This document shows positions 28,205 to 37,018 of a stretch of 64,000 nt of DNA, piece after piece. Each line of letters begins with the position of its first letter. The stretch's first letter is position 1. The notes under the pieces were generated by a model, which worked only from the letters and a program-made list of their open reading frames with translations, was not told where the DNA came from and did no database searches. The translations under genes were made by a program, and so were the position numbers. The stretch is from CAZELM01 sp964512995 (GTDB lineage: Bacteria; CSSED10-310): positions 28,315-92,314 of the forward strand of contig CAZELM010000014.1 of the NCBI GenBank assembly GCA_964512995.1. Direction: 5' to 3'.

Positions 28205-29173
28205 ATGAAAGGAATAAACACAATCATGAATCTGTTACAGTGGCTCCTCGACACTCCTGAACCAGCGATCCAGTTTCAGGTCGCCCGGGACTTGCTGGAC
28301 AAACCCGAATCACAACTCCACGAAATACAAAATCAAATCGAAAAGACCGGTCACGGAAAAAAACTATTCGATCAACGGAATGCAAATGGAACATGGGGAA
28401 ACGGCGCTTACAATCCCAAGTGGACATGCACGCATTATGTATTGTTTGAACTCATGCAGATCGGAATGCCGGCATCCAATCCCGAATACCGAGCATCCAC
28501 GGACTGGCTGTTGAGCCACCCGATCGGGAGTGATGGGGGCATCAATTATGCCAGAACGATCGGAACCAGTGATGTCTGCATCAATGGGATGATATTATCC
28601 TTTGCGAGCTATTTCGGGAGTAGCTCCGATAAACTGAAACCGATCATCGATTATATCTTACACGTTCAGATGGCAGACGGCGGCTGGAATTGTGCCTATA
28701 CCACCCATGCATCGCATAGTTCACTCCATACCACTATCAGCGTACTGGAAGGAATCACCCAATACTTGAGTCATGGGTATACATACGAAGCATCAGCGCT
28801 CGATCATGCCAGATGCCGCGGCATTGCATTTATCCTGGAGCACCAGCTTTATAAATCATCCACCACTGGAGAATCCATCAAAGATGAGTTCTTCCGGTAT
28901 ACGTTTCCGATTCGATGGAAATACGATATCCTCCGCTGTCTGGATTATTTCCGAGCAGCCGGAGTCGCTCATGATCCACGGATGGATGATGGCCTGAGCA
29001 TCATCGAGAAAACGAGAAATCGTGACGGACAATGGAAAGCATACGCACAGGCGGGAAAAACTTATTTCACCGAAGAGAAGAATGGAACTCCCGGCAGATG
29101 GAACACCTTACGAGCACTGCGCGTATTGAAGTATTATGGCCGGATTACCACCGGCCAGCTTGAGGGTGTGTGA
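28205..29173 (+). CDS. Terpenoid cyclase / prenyltransferase-like alpha-alpha toroid protein
   Basis: This 322-residue protein has squalene-cyclase-like QW-type repeats, best seen in MADGGWNCAYTTHASHSSLHTT and RNRDGQWKAYAQ, and an earlier RNANGTWGNGAYNPKWT. It lacks the DXDD catalytic motif of squalene-hopene cyclases, and it is half their length. It is better described as a stand-alone toroid protein of unknown activity. AGGA lies close upstream of the ATG. A second in-frame Met (MNLLQWLLDTP) is 7 codons on. There is no signal peptide. A tiny membrane protein follows with overlapping stop/start. Confidence 0.7.
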   Translation: MKGINTIMNLLQWLLDTPEPAIQFQVARDLLDKPESQLHEIQNQIEKTGHGKKLFDQRNANGTWGNGAYNPKWTCTHYVLFELMQIGMPASNPEYRASTDWLLSHPIGSDGGINYARTIGTSDVCINGMILSFASYFGSSSDKLKPIIDYILHVQMADGGWNCAYTTHASHSSLHTTISVLEGITQYLSHGYTYEASALDHARCRGIAFILEHQLYKSSTTGESIKDEFFRYTFPIRWKYDILRCLDYFRAAGVAHDPRMDDGLSIIEKTRNRDGQWKAYAQAGKTYFTEEKNGTPGRWNTLRALRVLKYYGRITTGQLEGV

Positions 29174-29499
29174 TGATGATTACCAAAACCGGAAGCTGGA
29201 TCATCCTGGGACTGGCTGGTCTATCGGAACTGACCAAGACCGAAAGTCTTCTGCTTGTTGTTCTGCTGATCTTGTCGATGTTTTTTATCCCTGTATCGTT
29301 ACACAAATCCGTTGAGCAGATCGGCATGATGAAACTTTTTCAGATTCCGGTCATTGCTTTCGTCACAGGACTTCTATTTGTCATCACTACCCGGCGCCAG
29401 GCCACCTGGAGCAAGCGGATTATCGTCCTGGTTGTTTCATATGCTGTGATCACCAGCATAACAAATGGATTAATGATTATTGATTATGTGCACCCATGA
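29173..29499 (+). CDS. Small hypothetical membrane protein
   Basis: This 108-residue protein has three or four predicted membrane helices (about 7-25, 27-43, 55-72 and 82-100). The ATG overlaps the stop of the upstream gene as TGATG, which supports coupling. I do not recognise the family. It could anchor or assist the toroid protein (inference from coupling only). Confidence 0.55.
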   Translation: MMITKTGSWIILGLAGLSELTKTESLLLVVLLILSMFFIPVSLHKSVEQIGMMKLFQIPVIAFVTGLLFVITTRRQATWSKRIIVLVVSYAVITSITNGLMIIDYVHP

Positions 29500-29626
29500 T
29501 GGGAATGAGTCACATTTCTTTCAGCCAGTCCAATACATCATTTCTGAGTCGCTGAACAGGTATCCTCTGATGAAACAAATCCTTTTGAATTACTGAACAG
29601 TTGGAAACTCTGGGAGTGGATCGATC

Positions 29627-30550
29627 ATGAATGTAATTATTCAGTTTCTGAGTCAATATCTCCGGAGAAAGGCGGCAGCTCTCTCTGTGCTGCAGACGAT
29701 GATTCTTGGATTATTCATCGCGACAGGGCTGGAAGCCATCGATTTTTTGACTGGATTCGAATACAGCTTCTCGATCTTTTACCTGTTTCCGGTTTCGTTT
29801 GTGACCTGGTATGCCGGACGAAATAATGGGCTGCTGCTGGCGTGTGTCTGTGCAGTGGAGTGGGGTATGATCGACGTTGCATCGGGAGCGCGGTATACGA
29901 CTCCCCTCATTCCCATATGGAATTCCATCGCTCATCTCATCTTTCTGAGTCTTACTGTAATACTGTTGAATGAGATGCGACAAGCGCATCTGACGATTCG
30001 CAGAATGGCATTTACCGACTCCTTAACCGGTGTGCGCAACAGTCGATCCTTTTACTTAGAACTCGACCAGGAAATCGAGCGGCACAGCCGATATGGCAGA
30101 AGCTTCACTGTTGCCTATCTCGATCTCGACCATTTCAAAAACGTCAATGATACGCTCGGTCATGCAGCTGGAAACGAACTGCTTCGGATGGTTGCCACAG
30201 TACTGCAAACGACTTTCCGGGACGTCGATATTATTGGACGATTGGGTGGGGATGAGTTCAGTGTTATCCTTCCGGAAACGGATGAGGAGACGGCTATGAT
30301 TGTTTTGAGAAGGGTACACGCTGCGCTTACCGCAGCCATTCGCAACGCTGCTCCAGGAGTAATTGACATCGGAGCAACGATCGGTGCGGTCGTATTCCCG
30401 ATTTGTCCACAGTCCGCGGATACCGCTTTGCAACTGGCAGACACACTCATGTACGATGGGAAACGAAGCGAACGTGGCGTGGTACGTCTGGCCGTGTTCT
30501 CGGAAAGTGGTCTGGTGGATGCCACACGATCGGTTCGTTACGATACATAA
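29627..30550 (+). CDS. Membrane-bound diguanylate cyclase (GGDEF)
   Basis: This 307-residue protein has an N-terminal membrane region of about four helices (25-125) with a DFLTGFEYSFSIFYLFPV segment resembling 7TM/MASE-like sensor regions. A GGDEF domain follows with DSLTGVRN, the intact active site GGDEF (near 207) and an RDVD I-site five residues before it. It should make cyclic di-GMP and be feedback inhibited (family knowledge). GGAG lies upstream of the ATG. It stands alone and converges with the kinase gene on the other strand. Confidence 0.92.
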   Translation: MNVIIQFLSQYLRRKAAALSVLQTMILGLFIATGLEAIDFLTGFEYSFSIFYLFPVSFVTWYAGRNNGLLLACVCAVEWGMIDVASGARYTTPLIPIWNSIAHLIFLSLTVILLNEMRQAHLTIRRMAFTDSLTGVRNSRSFYLELDQEIERHSRYGRSFTVAYLDLDHFKNVNDTLGHAAGNELLRMVATVLQTTFRDVDIIGRLGGDEFSVILPETDEETAMIVLRRVHAALTAAIRNAAPGVIDIGATIGAVVFPICPQSADTALQLADTLMYDGKRSERGVVRLAVFSESGLVDATRSVRYDT

Positions 30551-30794
30551 TCATGCTCTGTATCGAATACACCATCCGTCACGATCTGGCGATTTGCATC
30601 ATCCTCTGGCAACACCAAGAGATTTGGCTTATATTTAATTATGAACATTGCATCTTACTCAAACACCGCAGAGAATCTGGATGGGTAAATCAAGATCCCA
30701 TCTTTGAGTGGATGACACGGTCATGCAGCGCGTATAATCTAAAATGAGGAATGGTTAGCTTGTTCCATTCTGCCAGAACCATTTGAAAACTCTT

Positions 30795-32441
30795 TTAAGA
30801 TTTTAACGCACGCGGTGATTGTTCAGTGGGAAGCAGTTTTTCTTTATCACCATTCAGCAGACTCCGTGAGTCCGGCAAAACTGGAAATGGATTCGATACG
30901 CGAACATCTTCCGTAATGAGAATGGCCTCCAGGGCTTCCCGAATATGAACGGTAGTCTGAAATCGTTCTGAAGGCGATGGTTCAAGGCATTTCATGACAA
31001 TTCGTTCGAGCTCATCTGGTATTTTCAGATGAGGGAATCGTTGAGATATCGACTCCGGTGCCAGACTGATTTTGCTTAACATCGCCTGGACAGAAGAATC
31101 AGAAAAGGGAAGGTGGGCAGTGAGCAGGAAATACATCACGCCACCCAAGGCATAAATATCTGAACGCATGGTAGCCGGAACTCCCTTTATCTGTTCCGGA
31201 GCCATGTATGCGGGGGTTCCGATCAGAATCCCATTTTGTGTCACATCCCCTTGAACCGCAGTGAGTTGAGAAATATGGGGAGTCTGATTCGAGTCATTGG
31301 GATCGGAAACAACATATCTTTTTACCAGCCCGAAATCCAGAATTTTAACAAAATCAGGGTCTTCTTCACGGGGAGTAAGGAAAATATTAGCGGGCTTGAT
31401 GTCCCGATGCACTAATCCCATTTTATGGGCTTCGGTAAGACCGATGCAGATCTGACGGGCAATCCGAATAACTCGGCCTGGAGGCTGTGGTCCGGCGGTA
31501 TCCACAACCCGTTGAAGATCCATACCATCAAGAAACTCCATCGCATAATACATATCCCCGGTAATTGTTTCTCCGTAATCATAGATCTGAACGATATGAC
31601 TGCTATGAAGCTGGCTGGTCTGGCGGGCTTCCCGCTCAAAACGGCTTCGTAATTCCTGATAAATCGATATCTGATCAGAGTTGATAACCTTGATTGCACA
31701 ATATCGATCCAAGCGGTTATCCCATACTTTATAAACGGCTCCCATGCCACCTTGACCTATCAGATGTTCGATATGATAGCGTCCCAGATACCGTGATTCC
31801 ACCTCCCGAAACATCATCCGCTCATAAATAAAAGATCCAAACATCAGGATCACAATACATCCCAGGAGTCCAGAACAAGACCGGATAACCCGGACGCCGC
31901 TTTCACCCATGAAAACCTGAAATCCATCGCCAGAGAACAATAAAAGACCAATGGGAAACGCCGAAAATAAACCCAGACAGGCGGGCATAGCCCTCCGTGG
32001 ACCTCCAGGGAAAAAGACACATCTTCCGATGATGATTTGAGCGATGCCCAAATAGTAATCACCCACAACATTCCAAGTCTTGCCAATGGAATAGCTTAAA
32101 AAAACACCTGTTATGGTAAAAACTGTCATATCTGTCCGGGGCAAATATCGATTTGGAATGATTTCCTTCCGAAGAAGATATGCGAACAAGGCCAGGATCA
32201 TACCACACAGAAATCGGAGTCCCACGAAAAGCTTTATCTGAGATTGCGGTAACAGATGCCATGTGACGAAAATATCCACAGATGCATACATGGGTATAAG
32301 CACGGCTCCGACCCAACACGCGATCTCCAACCGGTTCCGAAGCTGAAGTTCGATTTCCATGGCAACCCGACGCCCGATATCAGCTTTCAATCCAAAGCTG
32401 GAAAGCATCTTAGGATTACTGGTATCCCGCTCAACAGACAT
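30795..32441 (-). CDS. Ser/Thr protein kinase with N-terminal membrane domain
   Basis: This 548-residue protein has six or seven hydrophobic helices in residues 38-215 and only then a Hanks-type kinase domain. The domain has the Gly loop IGQGGMGAVYKV, AIKVI with the catalytic Lys, LVHRDIKPANIFL, the DFG segment ILDFGLVK, and APE in GTPAYMAPEQ. This membrane-first order is the reverse of the PknB/PASTA layout. The C-terminal tail (about 500-548) is polar. A ribosome site GAAAGGA precedes the ATG. It is divergent from the mutarotase-like gene. All catalytic residues are present, so it should be active; the signal it senses is unknown. Confidence 0.92.
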   Translation of the reverse strand: MSVERDTSNPKMLSSFGLKADIGRRVAMEIELQLRNRLEIACWVGAVLIPMYASVDIFVTWHLLPQSQIKLFVGLRFLCGMILALFAYLLRKEIIPNRYLPRTDMTVFTITGVFLSYSIGKTWNVVGDYYLGIAQIIIGRCVFFPGGPRRAMPACLGLFSAFPIGLLLFSGDGFQVFMGESGVRVIRSCSGLLGCIVILMFGSFIYERMMFREVESRYLGRYHIEHLIGQGGMGAVYKVWDNRLDRYCAIKVINSDQISIYQELRSRFEREARQTSQLHSSHIVQIYDYGETITGDMYYAMEFLDGMDLQRVVDTAGPQPPGRVIRIARQICIGLTEAHKMGLVHRDIKPANIFLTPREEDPDFVKILDFGLVKRYVVSDPNDSNQTPHISQLTAVQGDVTQNGILIGTPAYMAPEQIKGVPATMRSDIYALGGVMYFLLTAHLPFSDSSVQAMLSKISLAPESISQRFPHLKIPDELERIVMKCLEPSPSERFQTTVHIREALEAILITEDVRVSNPFPVLPDSRSLLNGDKEKLLPTEQSPRALKS

Positions 32442-32788
32442 GAACTTTTCCTTTCAATCAGAATTGAGAAAACGATCCGTCACCCAGATGTTATTCTACA
32501 ACATAACAGAAGCATTCCAAGTGTTTCTCTTTGAAGAGGATCAAATTGACGGAAATTTTGCCCGGTAAAGACCCGGTGCTGTTCAGAGTGCCTGAAAAAT
32601 TTTCAAAATATTCCAGGAGATCCCCGTCTACACGGGGATAATATTGGAAACCGGGGATGACAATGGAGCGAGGGAATGATAGCGTATGGTAACCTGAAAT
32701 GCTTAAAAAACAGGCATTGCGGTGATTATTGGAGTTTCTCTGCGTTACGCACTACACAGTCAGAATTCAACACCCGACGGAGAACCGC
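32442..32788. other. Divergent intergenic region, 347 bp, with one strong hairpin
   Basis: This region separates the kinase (minus) from the mutarotase-like gene (plus). It contains the hairpin at 32620-32639 listed separately. An open frame on the plus strand reaches back to 32729 using TTG, but the better start is 32789. Confidence 0.5.
32620..32639. promoter_or_regulatory. Hairpin ATCCCCGT-CTAC-ACGGGGAT
   Basis: This is a perfect 8-bp palindrome with a 4-nt loop in a divergent promoter region. It looks like the stem of a type I-E CRISPR repeat, but only one copy exists here. It may be an operator, an mRNA leader structure or a solitary repeat remnant. Confidence 0.4.
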
Positions 32789-33604
32789 ATGTATTCACTT
32801 CGAAATGATTCACTGGAGATTTTCGTTCTTGATCCACAGCTTGATCCGGAACGATTCGGAACACGATATTGCACGGGTGGGTATATATTCCAGATTATTG
32901 ATCTCCGGTGTGGTGAACTGCTCTCCGGACCAACTTTTCCCCTATCATTCAATACCTTCGACGGCCAGGGAATCCCGGACGCGTTCAATCTCTGTCCACT
33001 CTGCGAAACACACTCCCCATCTTCTCATGCACTGATTATTGGTGTCGGAGAGTGTGATCTACTCGCCAATCAGGTCATCCGATTCTGTTCCTGGGATATT
33101 CAGCAGAACCGTCAGGAGATTCAGTTTCATACACAGCATGTTTTTAAATCGTTCCTTGTCGATCTGATCCGAACGGTGACGCTTCGGGAGCGTATGGTGC
33201 GATCCGAAACCACCCTCCGGAATCTGGGAGCCAGACCCATTCCCATTCGATGGTTCCCCCACCCGTTTTTCCCCCATCCCGAGACCAATGAGCTGTGCCG
33301 GTTCAATATCCCCGTAAACCTCCCGGAAAATCCAGCCTATGCCCTCTCCCCCACCGGATTCATCCGGCGAACAAACTGGCCGTGGACGGAGGGTCATTAT
33401 CTGCCGCTCGATCACACCGCGCATGCCAATCTCGTGGTGCTTCAGCGGCATCCGCTTCTTGGGTTGATCAGTACGGTTTGCAGCTATATTCCGACATATC
33501 TGCCCATCTGGGGAAATCCTCATACGTTCTCCTGGGAACCATTCCTGGAACGCACGGTAGGTTCCGGGCAGACAGCACAGTGGGGAATCGACTATCTGTT
33601 TTAA
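32789..33604 (+). CDS. Aldose epimerase (mutarotase)-like beta-sandwich protein
   Basis: The start MYSLRNDSLEIF is chosen because GGAG lies 7 nt upstream; it gives 271 residues. The segments TLRNLGARPIPIRWFPHPFF and SWEPFLERTVGSGQTAQWG resemble the corresponding strands of galactose mutarotase-like proteins, where a His of the FHPYF type lies in the sugar pocket. The match is by eye and the family is broad. There is no signal peptide. It could act on a sugar or simply bind carbohydrate. It converges with the toxin-antitoxin genes downstream. Confidence 0.55.
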   Translation: MYSLRNDSLEIFVLDPQLDPERFGTRYCTGGYIFQIIDLRCGELLSGPTFPLSFNTFDGQGIPDAFNLCPLCETHSPSSHALIIGVGECDLLANQVIRFCSWDIQQNRQEIQFHTQHVFKSFLVDLIRTVTLRERMVRSETTLRNLGARPIPIRWFPHPFFPHPETNELCRFNIPVNLPENPAYALSPTGFIRRTNWPWTEGHYLPLDHTAHANLVVLQRHPLLGLISTVCSYIPTYLPIWGNPHTFSWEPFLERTVGSGQTAQWGIDYLF

Positions 33605-33658
33605 TAAAAACTTTACGGTTATTCTGGCATGGAATCGGCCTGGCGCTGTTCGTTATTT

Positions 33659-34000
33659 TTATCGGAATCCCATTATTTCATTCAGGCCTTCGATGACCTG
33701 GATCAGAAAATCGTCTGGAAGGTGCGCGATTTTTTCCCCGATTCTCTCAACAGACAGGGTGCGTATCTGATTGATCTTGATCCATGATTCTTTTGGGAGT
33801 TGAACTCCGGTTATGGCAAGCGTGAGCGGGAAACCTGCTTTGGGTTTCTGACTGGTAATCGCCACGGCAATAACTGTACCGGATTTTTCGTTGAATCGAT
33901 CGGTGCTGAGTATCAATATGGGCCGGAAACCCGCCTGTTCACTTCCGATGGCAGGATTGAGATTGGCCCACCGAATTTCTCCTCTCAATATTCCGGCCAT
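33659..34000 (-). CDS. mazF: MazF/PemK-family mRNA interferase toxin
   Basis: This 113-residue protein has the MazF core: RGEIRWANLNPAIGSEQAGFRPILILSTD at the N-terminus, including the GxEQxGxRP pattern with the key Arg, then a central VAITSQ strand and KINQIRTLSVERI near 75-87. Family members cut RNA at short motifs until bound by antitoxin. It overlaps the antitoxin gene by 16 nt, the usual order being antitoxin first. All expected residues are present, so it is probably functional. Confidence 0.92.
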   Translation of the reverse strand: MAGILRGEIRWANLNPAIGSEQAGFRPILILSTDRFNEKSGTVIAVAITSQKPKAGFPLTLAITGVQLPKESWIKINQIRTLSVERIGEKIAHLPDDFLIQVIEGLNEIMGFR

Positions 34001-34227
34001 TGTTCACTTTCTAAAGCAAATCCTTCTTCTGCAAATGCTTTTTCTTCTCGTGGATCCAACTTATCACACTCGTCCCAAAGTCTCTTGCTCTCCAGTCTAT
34101 CGAGCTTTTCCTCCAGAGCCTCCTGAATGGCTCGGCTTCTATTCGGGTATTTTCGCTCTTTGACCAGACGATCGAGTCGTGTAAGTGTTGACTTTTCAAT
34201 CGTAACTGCAATTTTTAAAACTGCCAT
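33985..34227 (-). CDS. Ribbon-helix-helix antitoxin of the MazEF-type pair
   Basis: This 80-residue protein begins MAVLKIAVTIEKSTLTRLDRL, the beta strand and first helix of a CopG/ribbon-helix-helix DNA-binding fold, with YPNRSRAIQEALEE as the second helix. The acidic C-terminal tail (about 50-80) should wrap the toxin. GAGGAG precedes the ATG. A 21-bp perfect palindrome lies 13 nt upstream of the start and is the likely operator for autoregulation. It is cotranscribed with the toxin. Confidence 0.88.
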   Translation of the reverse strand: MAVLKIAVTIEKSTLTRLDRLVKERKYPNRSRAIQEALEEKLDRLESKRLWDECDKLDPREEKAFAEEGFALESEQWPEY

Positions 34228-34567
34228 ATCCGCTCTCCTCGGTATGATAATATATCATACCTGCCAGATAAGCAACCTTGTATGAAGATGTGTGCGGGGA
34301 TAATGCCGTTGTGAACGAATTCGCGATTCCTCAGTTTCCTTATCAAACTCCGGACATCGATCTGGAATCCATCCAAACGATTATCACTATCCGATGTTTT
34401 GGACATTCGATTTTATGATATGCCACGACTGCATTACGGATTTCGTCCTGGAATCGGGATCGGGAGAGATTCTGATCCGGGGAATTTCACTAAAAAGAGT
34501 TGCATATTTGGAAAACAGGACTATATTCGCCATCTTGATGGACTTCATCAGAATGGAAGTGTGAATA
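34228..34567. other. Divergent intergenic region between the antitoxin and typA, 340 bp
   Basis: This region holds the TA operator palindrome at 34241-34261 and should contain the typA promoter. Apart from that I see no gene or hairpin. Several open frames cross it without ribosome sites. Confidence 0.5.
34241..34261. promoter_or_regulatory. Operator palindrome of the toxin-antitoxin operon
   Basis: This is a perfect inverted repeat GGTATGATA-3 nt-TATCATACC, centred 24 bp upstream of the antitoxin ATG. The A/T core overlaps plausible -10 hexamers (TATGAT/TATATT). Ribbon-helix-helix antitoxins bind such sites as dimers, so this is the likely autoregulatory operator. Confidence 0.75.
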
Positions 34568-36397
34568 GTGAATACAACAACTCGAAATGAAAAAATCCGA
34601 AACATCGCCATCATCGCGCATGTCGATCATGGAAAAACAACCCTCGTAGACGCCATGCTCAAACAGAGCGGCACATTCCGTCCGGGTGCTGAAGTGGAAG
34701 AGCGCATCATGGACAGCATGGACCTGGAACGGGAACGAGGGATCACCATCGCCGCCAAGAACTGCTCCGTGTACTGGAATGGGGTAAAAATCAATATTAT
34801 CGATACGCCGGGCCATGCGGATTTTTCCGGTGAAGTGGAACGGGCGCTGTCGATGGCCACCGGTGCTATCCTGCTCGTGGATGCCGCCGAGGGTCCACTC
34901 CCCCAGACACGATTCGTTTTGAAGAAAGCTCTGGAGAAGGGACTGAAAATCATCGTCGTGATCAACAAGATCGATCGGAAAGATGCACGACCCCAGGAAA
35001 TCCTCAATGATATCTATGATCTCTTCATCGATCTGGATGCCACGGACGACCAGATTGATTTTCCCTATCTCTATGCTGTTGGGCGGGAGGGTGTTGCTCA
35101 GCGCACATTGGAAGAAACCCAAAACGATCTGCATATCCTGTTCGATACTATTCTTGAACAGATTCCAGCTCCGCAATACAATCCGGCGGAGCCATTCCAG
35201 ATGCTGGTCTCTGATCTCGGGTATTCGGATTATCTGGGACGGCTGGCCATCGGACGGGTGTTCAACGGGAAAGCGGCTTTTAACGAAGCGATGGATTGCA
35301 TCAATGAGAGCAGCCGGCATCTCCCCCTGAAAATATCCAAACTTCAAGTATACGATGGGATGAAACTCAAGGAGACAGCGGTCGCCGATGCCGGAGATAT
35401 CATTGTCCTGTCCGGCATCAATGACGTGAAAATCGGAGATACGATCTGCAACCGGGAGTTCCCCAAAGCGCTTCCCCGGCTCGTTGTCGACGAACCGACG
35501 ATTTCGATGGAATTTACGATCAATACATCTCCATTGAGCGGTAAAGAAGGCAAGTTGCTCCAATCCGGCAAGATTCGGGATCGGCTGATCAAGGAAACAT
35601 TGAAAAACGTAGCCATCCGGTTCGAGGAAACCGTGGATCGTGATTGCTTTATCGTCAAAGGCCGCGGGGAATTTCAGATGGCGATTCTGATCGAGACCAT
35701 GCGGCGGGAAGGGTTCGAACTCGCAGTCGGCAGACCCAACGTGATCTATAAGTACGAAGACCGGACCATGCTGGAACCGATCGAAAATCTGTTCGTCGAT
35801 TGCGATGAGCTGTTCCTGGGGATTGTCACGGAAAAACTCTCCGCCCGAAAAGGACGACTGACCAATCTGGTCAACAATGGAAGCGGACGGATTCGAGCTG
35901 AATTTTCGATCCCATCCCGTTCGCTGATCGATTACCGGGATGAGTTTCTCACGGATACCAAAGGAACCGGCATTATGAATTCGTTGTTCGCCGGCTACGA
36001 GCCATATCGCGGTGATTTCCCGACCCGGTTTACCGGATCACTGGTCTCCGACCGGCCGGGAACTGCGGTGGCCTATGCGTTGTTTCATCTGGAGCCACGG
36101 GGGCGCCTGTTCATTGCGCCCGGCGATCCCGTCTATGAGGGTATGATCGTCGGGGAGCATAACAAGGATTTCGACATCAATGTCAATCCGACCAAGGAGA
36201 AAAAACTCACGAACATGCGGGCTGCCGGGAAAGATGACAGCATTACCTGCACGCCACACCGGATCATGACACTGGAAAAAGCCATCAATTTCATCCGGGA
36301 GGATGAGATGGTGGAAGTCACTCCGAAATCAATCCGGTTATATAAACGGGTTCTCTCTGCTCAGAAACGCCATACCATGCGTGCCGAAAAAATGTAA
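34568..36397 (+). CDS. typA: Ribosome-associated GTPase TypA/BipA
   Basis: This 609-residue protein is the translational GTPase BipA, involved in ribosome assembly and stress adaptation. It has G1 AHVDHGKTTLVDA, the switch region RERGITI, G3 DTPGHADFSGEVERA and G4 NKIDR, then EF-G-like domains and the BipA-specific C-terminal domain (PTKEKKLTNMRAAGKD). Length is the family norm. It uses a GTG start with only a modest upstream GGAAG. The gene stands on its own behind a 340-bp region. Confidence 0.95.
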   Translation: MNTTTRNEKIRNIAIIAHVDHGKTTLVDAMLKQSGTFRPGAEVEERIMDSMDLERERGITIAAKNCSVYWNGVKINIIDTPGHADFSGEVERALSMATGAILLVDAAEGPLPQTRFVLKKALEKGLKIIVVINKIDRKDARPQEILNDIYDLFIDLDATDDQIDFPYLYAVGREGVAQRTLEETQNDLHILFDTILEQIPAPQYNPAEPFQMLVSDLGYSDYLGRLAIGRVFNGKAAFNEAMDCINESSRHLPLKISKLQVYDGMKLKETAVADAGDIIVLSGINDVKIGDTICNREFPKALPRLVVDEPTISMEFTINTSPLSGKEGKLLQSGKIRDRLIKETLKNVAIRFEETVDRDCFIVKGRGEFQMAILIETMRREGFELAVGRPNVIYKYEDRTMLEPIENLFVDCDELFLGIVTEKLSARKGRLTNLVNNGSGRIRAEFSIPSRSLIDYRDEFLTDTKGTGIMNSLFAGYEPYRGDFPTRFTGSLVSDRPGTAVAYALFHLEPRGRLFIAPGDPVYEGMIVGEHNKDFDINVNPTKEKKLTNMRAAGKDDSITCTPHRIMTLEKAINFIREDEMVEVTPKSIRLYKRVLSAQKRHTMRAEKM

Positions 36398-36524
36398 TCC
36401 CTGCGATGATCATCAATGATCCACCCTATACCATCCGTCCGATCGAAACGCATGCGTTCTGGGTGATTACCGGGAATCTGAAGATTTTCTGGCCCTGAGT
36501 CCAGTTACAGCGGATTCGAAGACC

Positions 36525-36908
36525 ATGGTGATTGATGATATGGCGCAATCCCGGCAATCCGGCAGTCAATATTGTGGAATTTTTCTGCCGGATCAGACAC
36601 TGACCGGGATTGCTGATTTCATGGTGGAGCGACGAACCGGAGATTGCACAGTGGGGTATATTTCACTTCTGATGATCGCCGGACCCTATCGGAACCAGGG
36701 GATCGGATCACAGATTTTGCGAGCGATCGAGCGTGTTATCTGGAGTGGATCACAATCGGAGTCGATCATGGTTTCGGTTCAGGTGAACAACTCCGCCGCG
36801 ATCCGGTTCTGGGAGCGGCATGAGTATCGAATCATCGGTTCACCGGAGCTTCAGCCCGATCGGACAACCGTGTTTCATCTCCGGAAAGATCGATGTGAAT
36901 CTGATTAA
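36525..36908 (+). CDS. GNAT-family N-acetyltransferase, N-terminus split off by an apparent frameshift
   Basis: The open frame gives 127 residues with the acetyl-CoA-binding motif GPYRNQGIGSQILRAIER and the NNSAAIRFWERHEYRI segment of GNAT enzymes. The first strand and helix of the fold are missing from this frame. They are found just upstream in another frame: ATG at 36406 gives MIINDPPYTIRPIETHA and then, after a one-base shift near 36450-36465, VLGDYRESEDFLALSPVTAD runs straight into this frame. The ATG at 36525 has no ribosome site. So the intact gene was probably 36406-36908, now a pseudogene or a sequencing error. It lies 8 bp after typA. Confidence 0.7.
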   Translation: MVIDDMAQSRQSGSQYCGIFLPDQTLTGIADFMVERRTGDCTVGYISLLMIAGPYRNQGIGSQILRAIERVIWSGSQSESIMVSVQVNNSAAIRFWERHEYRIIGSPELQPDRTTVFHLRKDRCESD

Positions 36909-37018
36909 CAAAGTATATTCAGAATGGCTGATCACGATAAATATGGATGTAGCGCGGAATTACGGGGTGTGATTCTTGCTGATACCGAGAAATGAATGCT
37001 ATTCCAACCGATCATCCA

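Noticed and set aside
32620..32660. CRISPR array
   Set aside because: Only one repeat-like hairpin is present, with no second copy at spacer distance and no cas gene.
34320..34567. Small open frame upstream of typA
   Set aside because: Its codons look random and no start signal is present.
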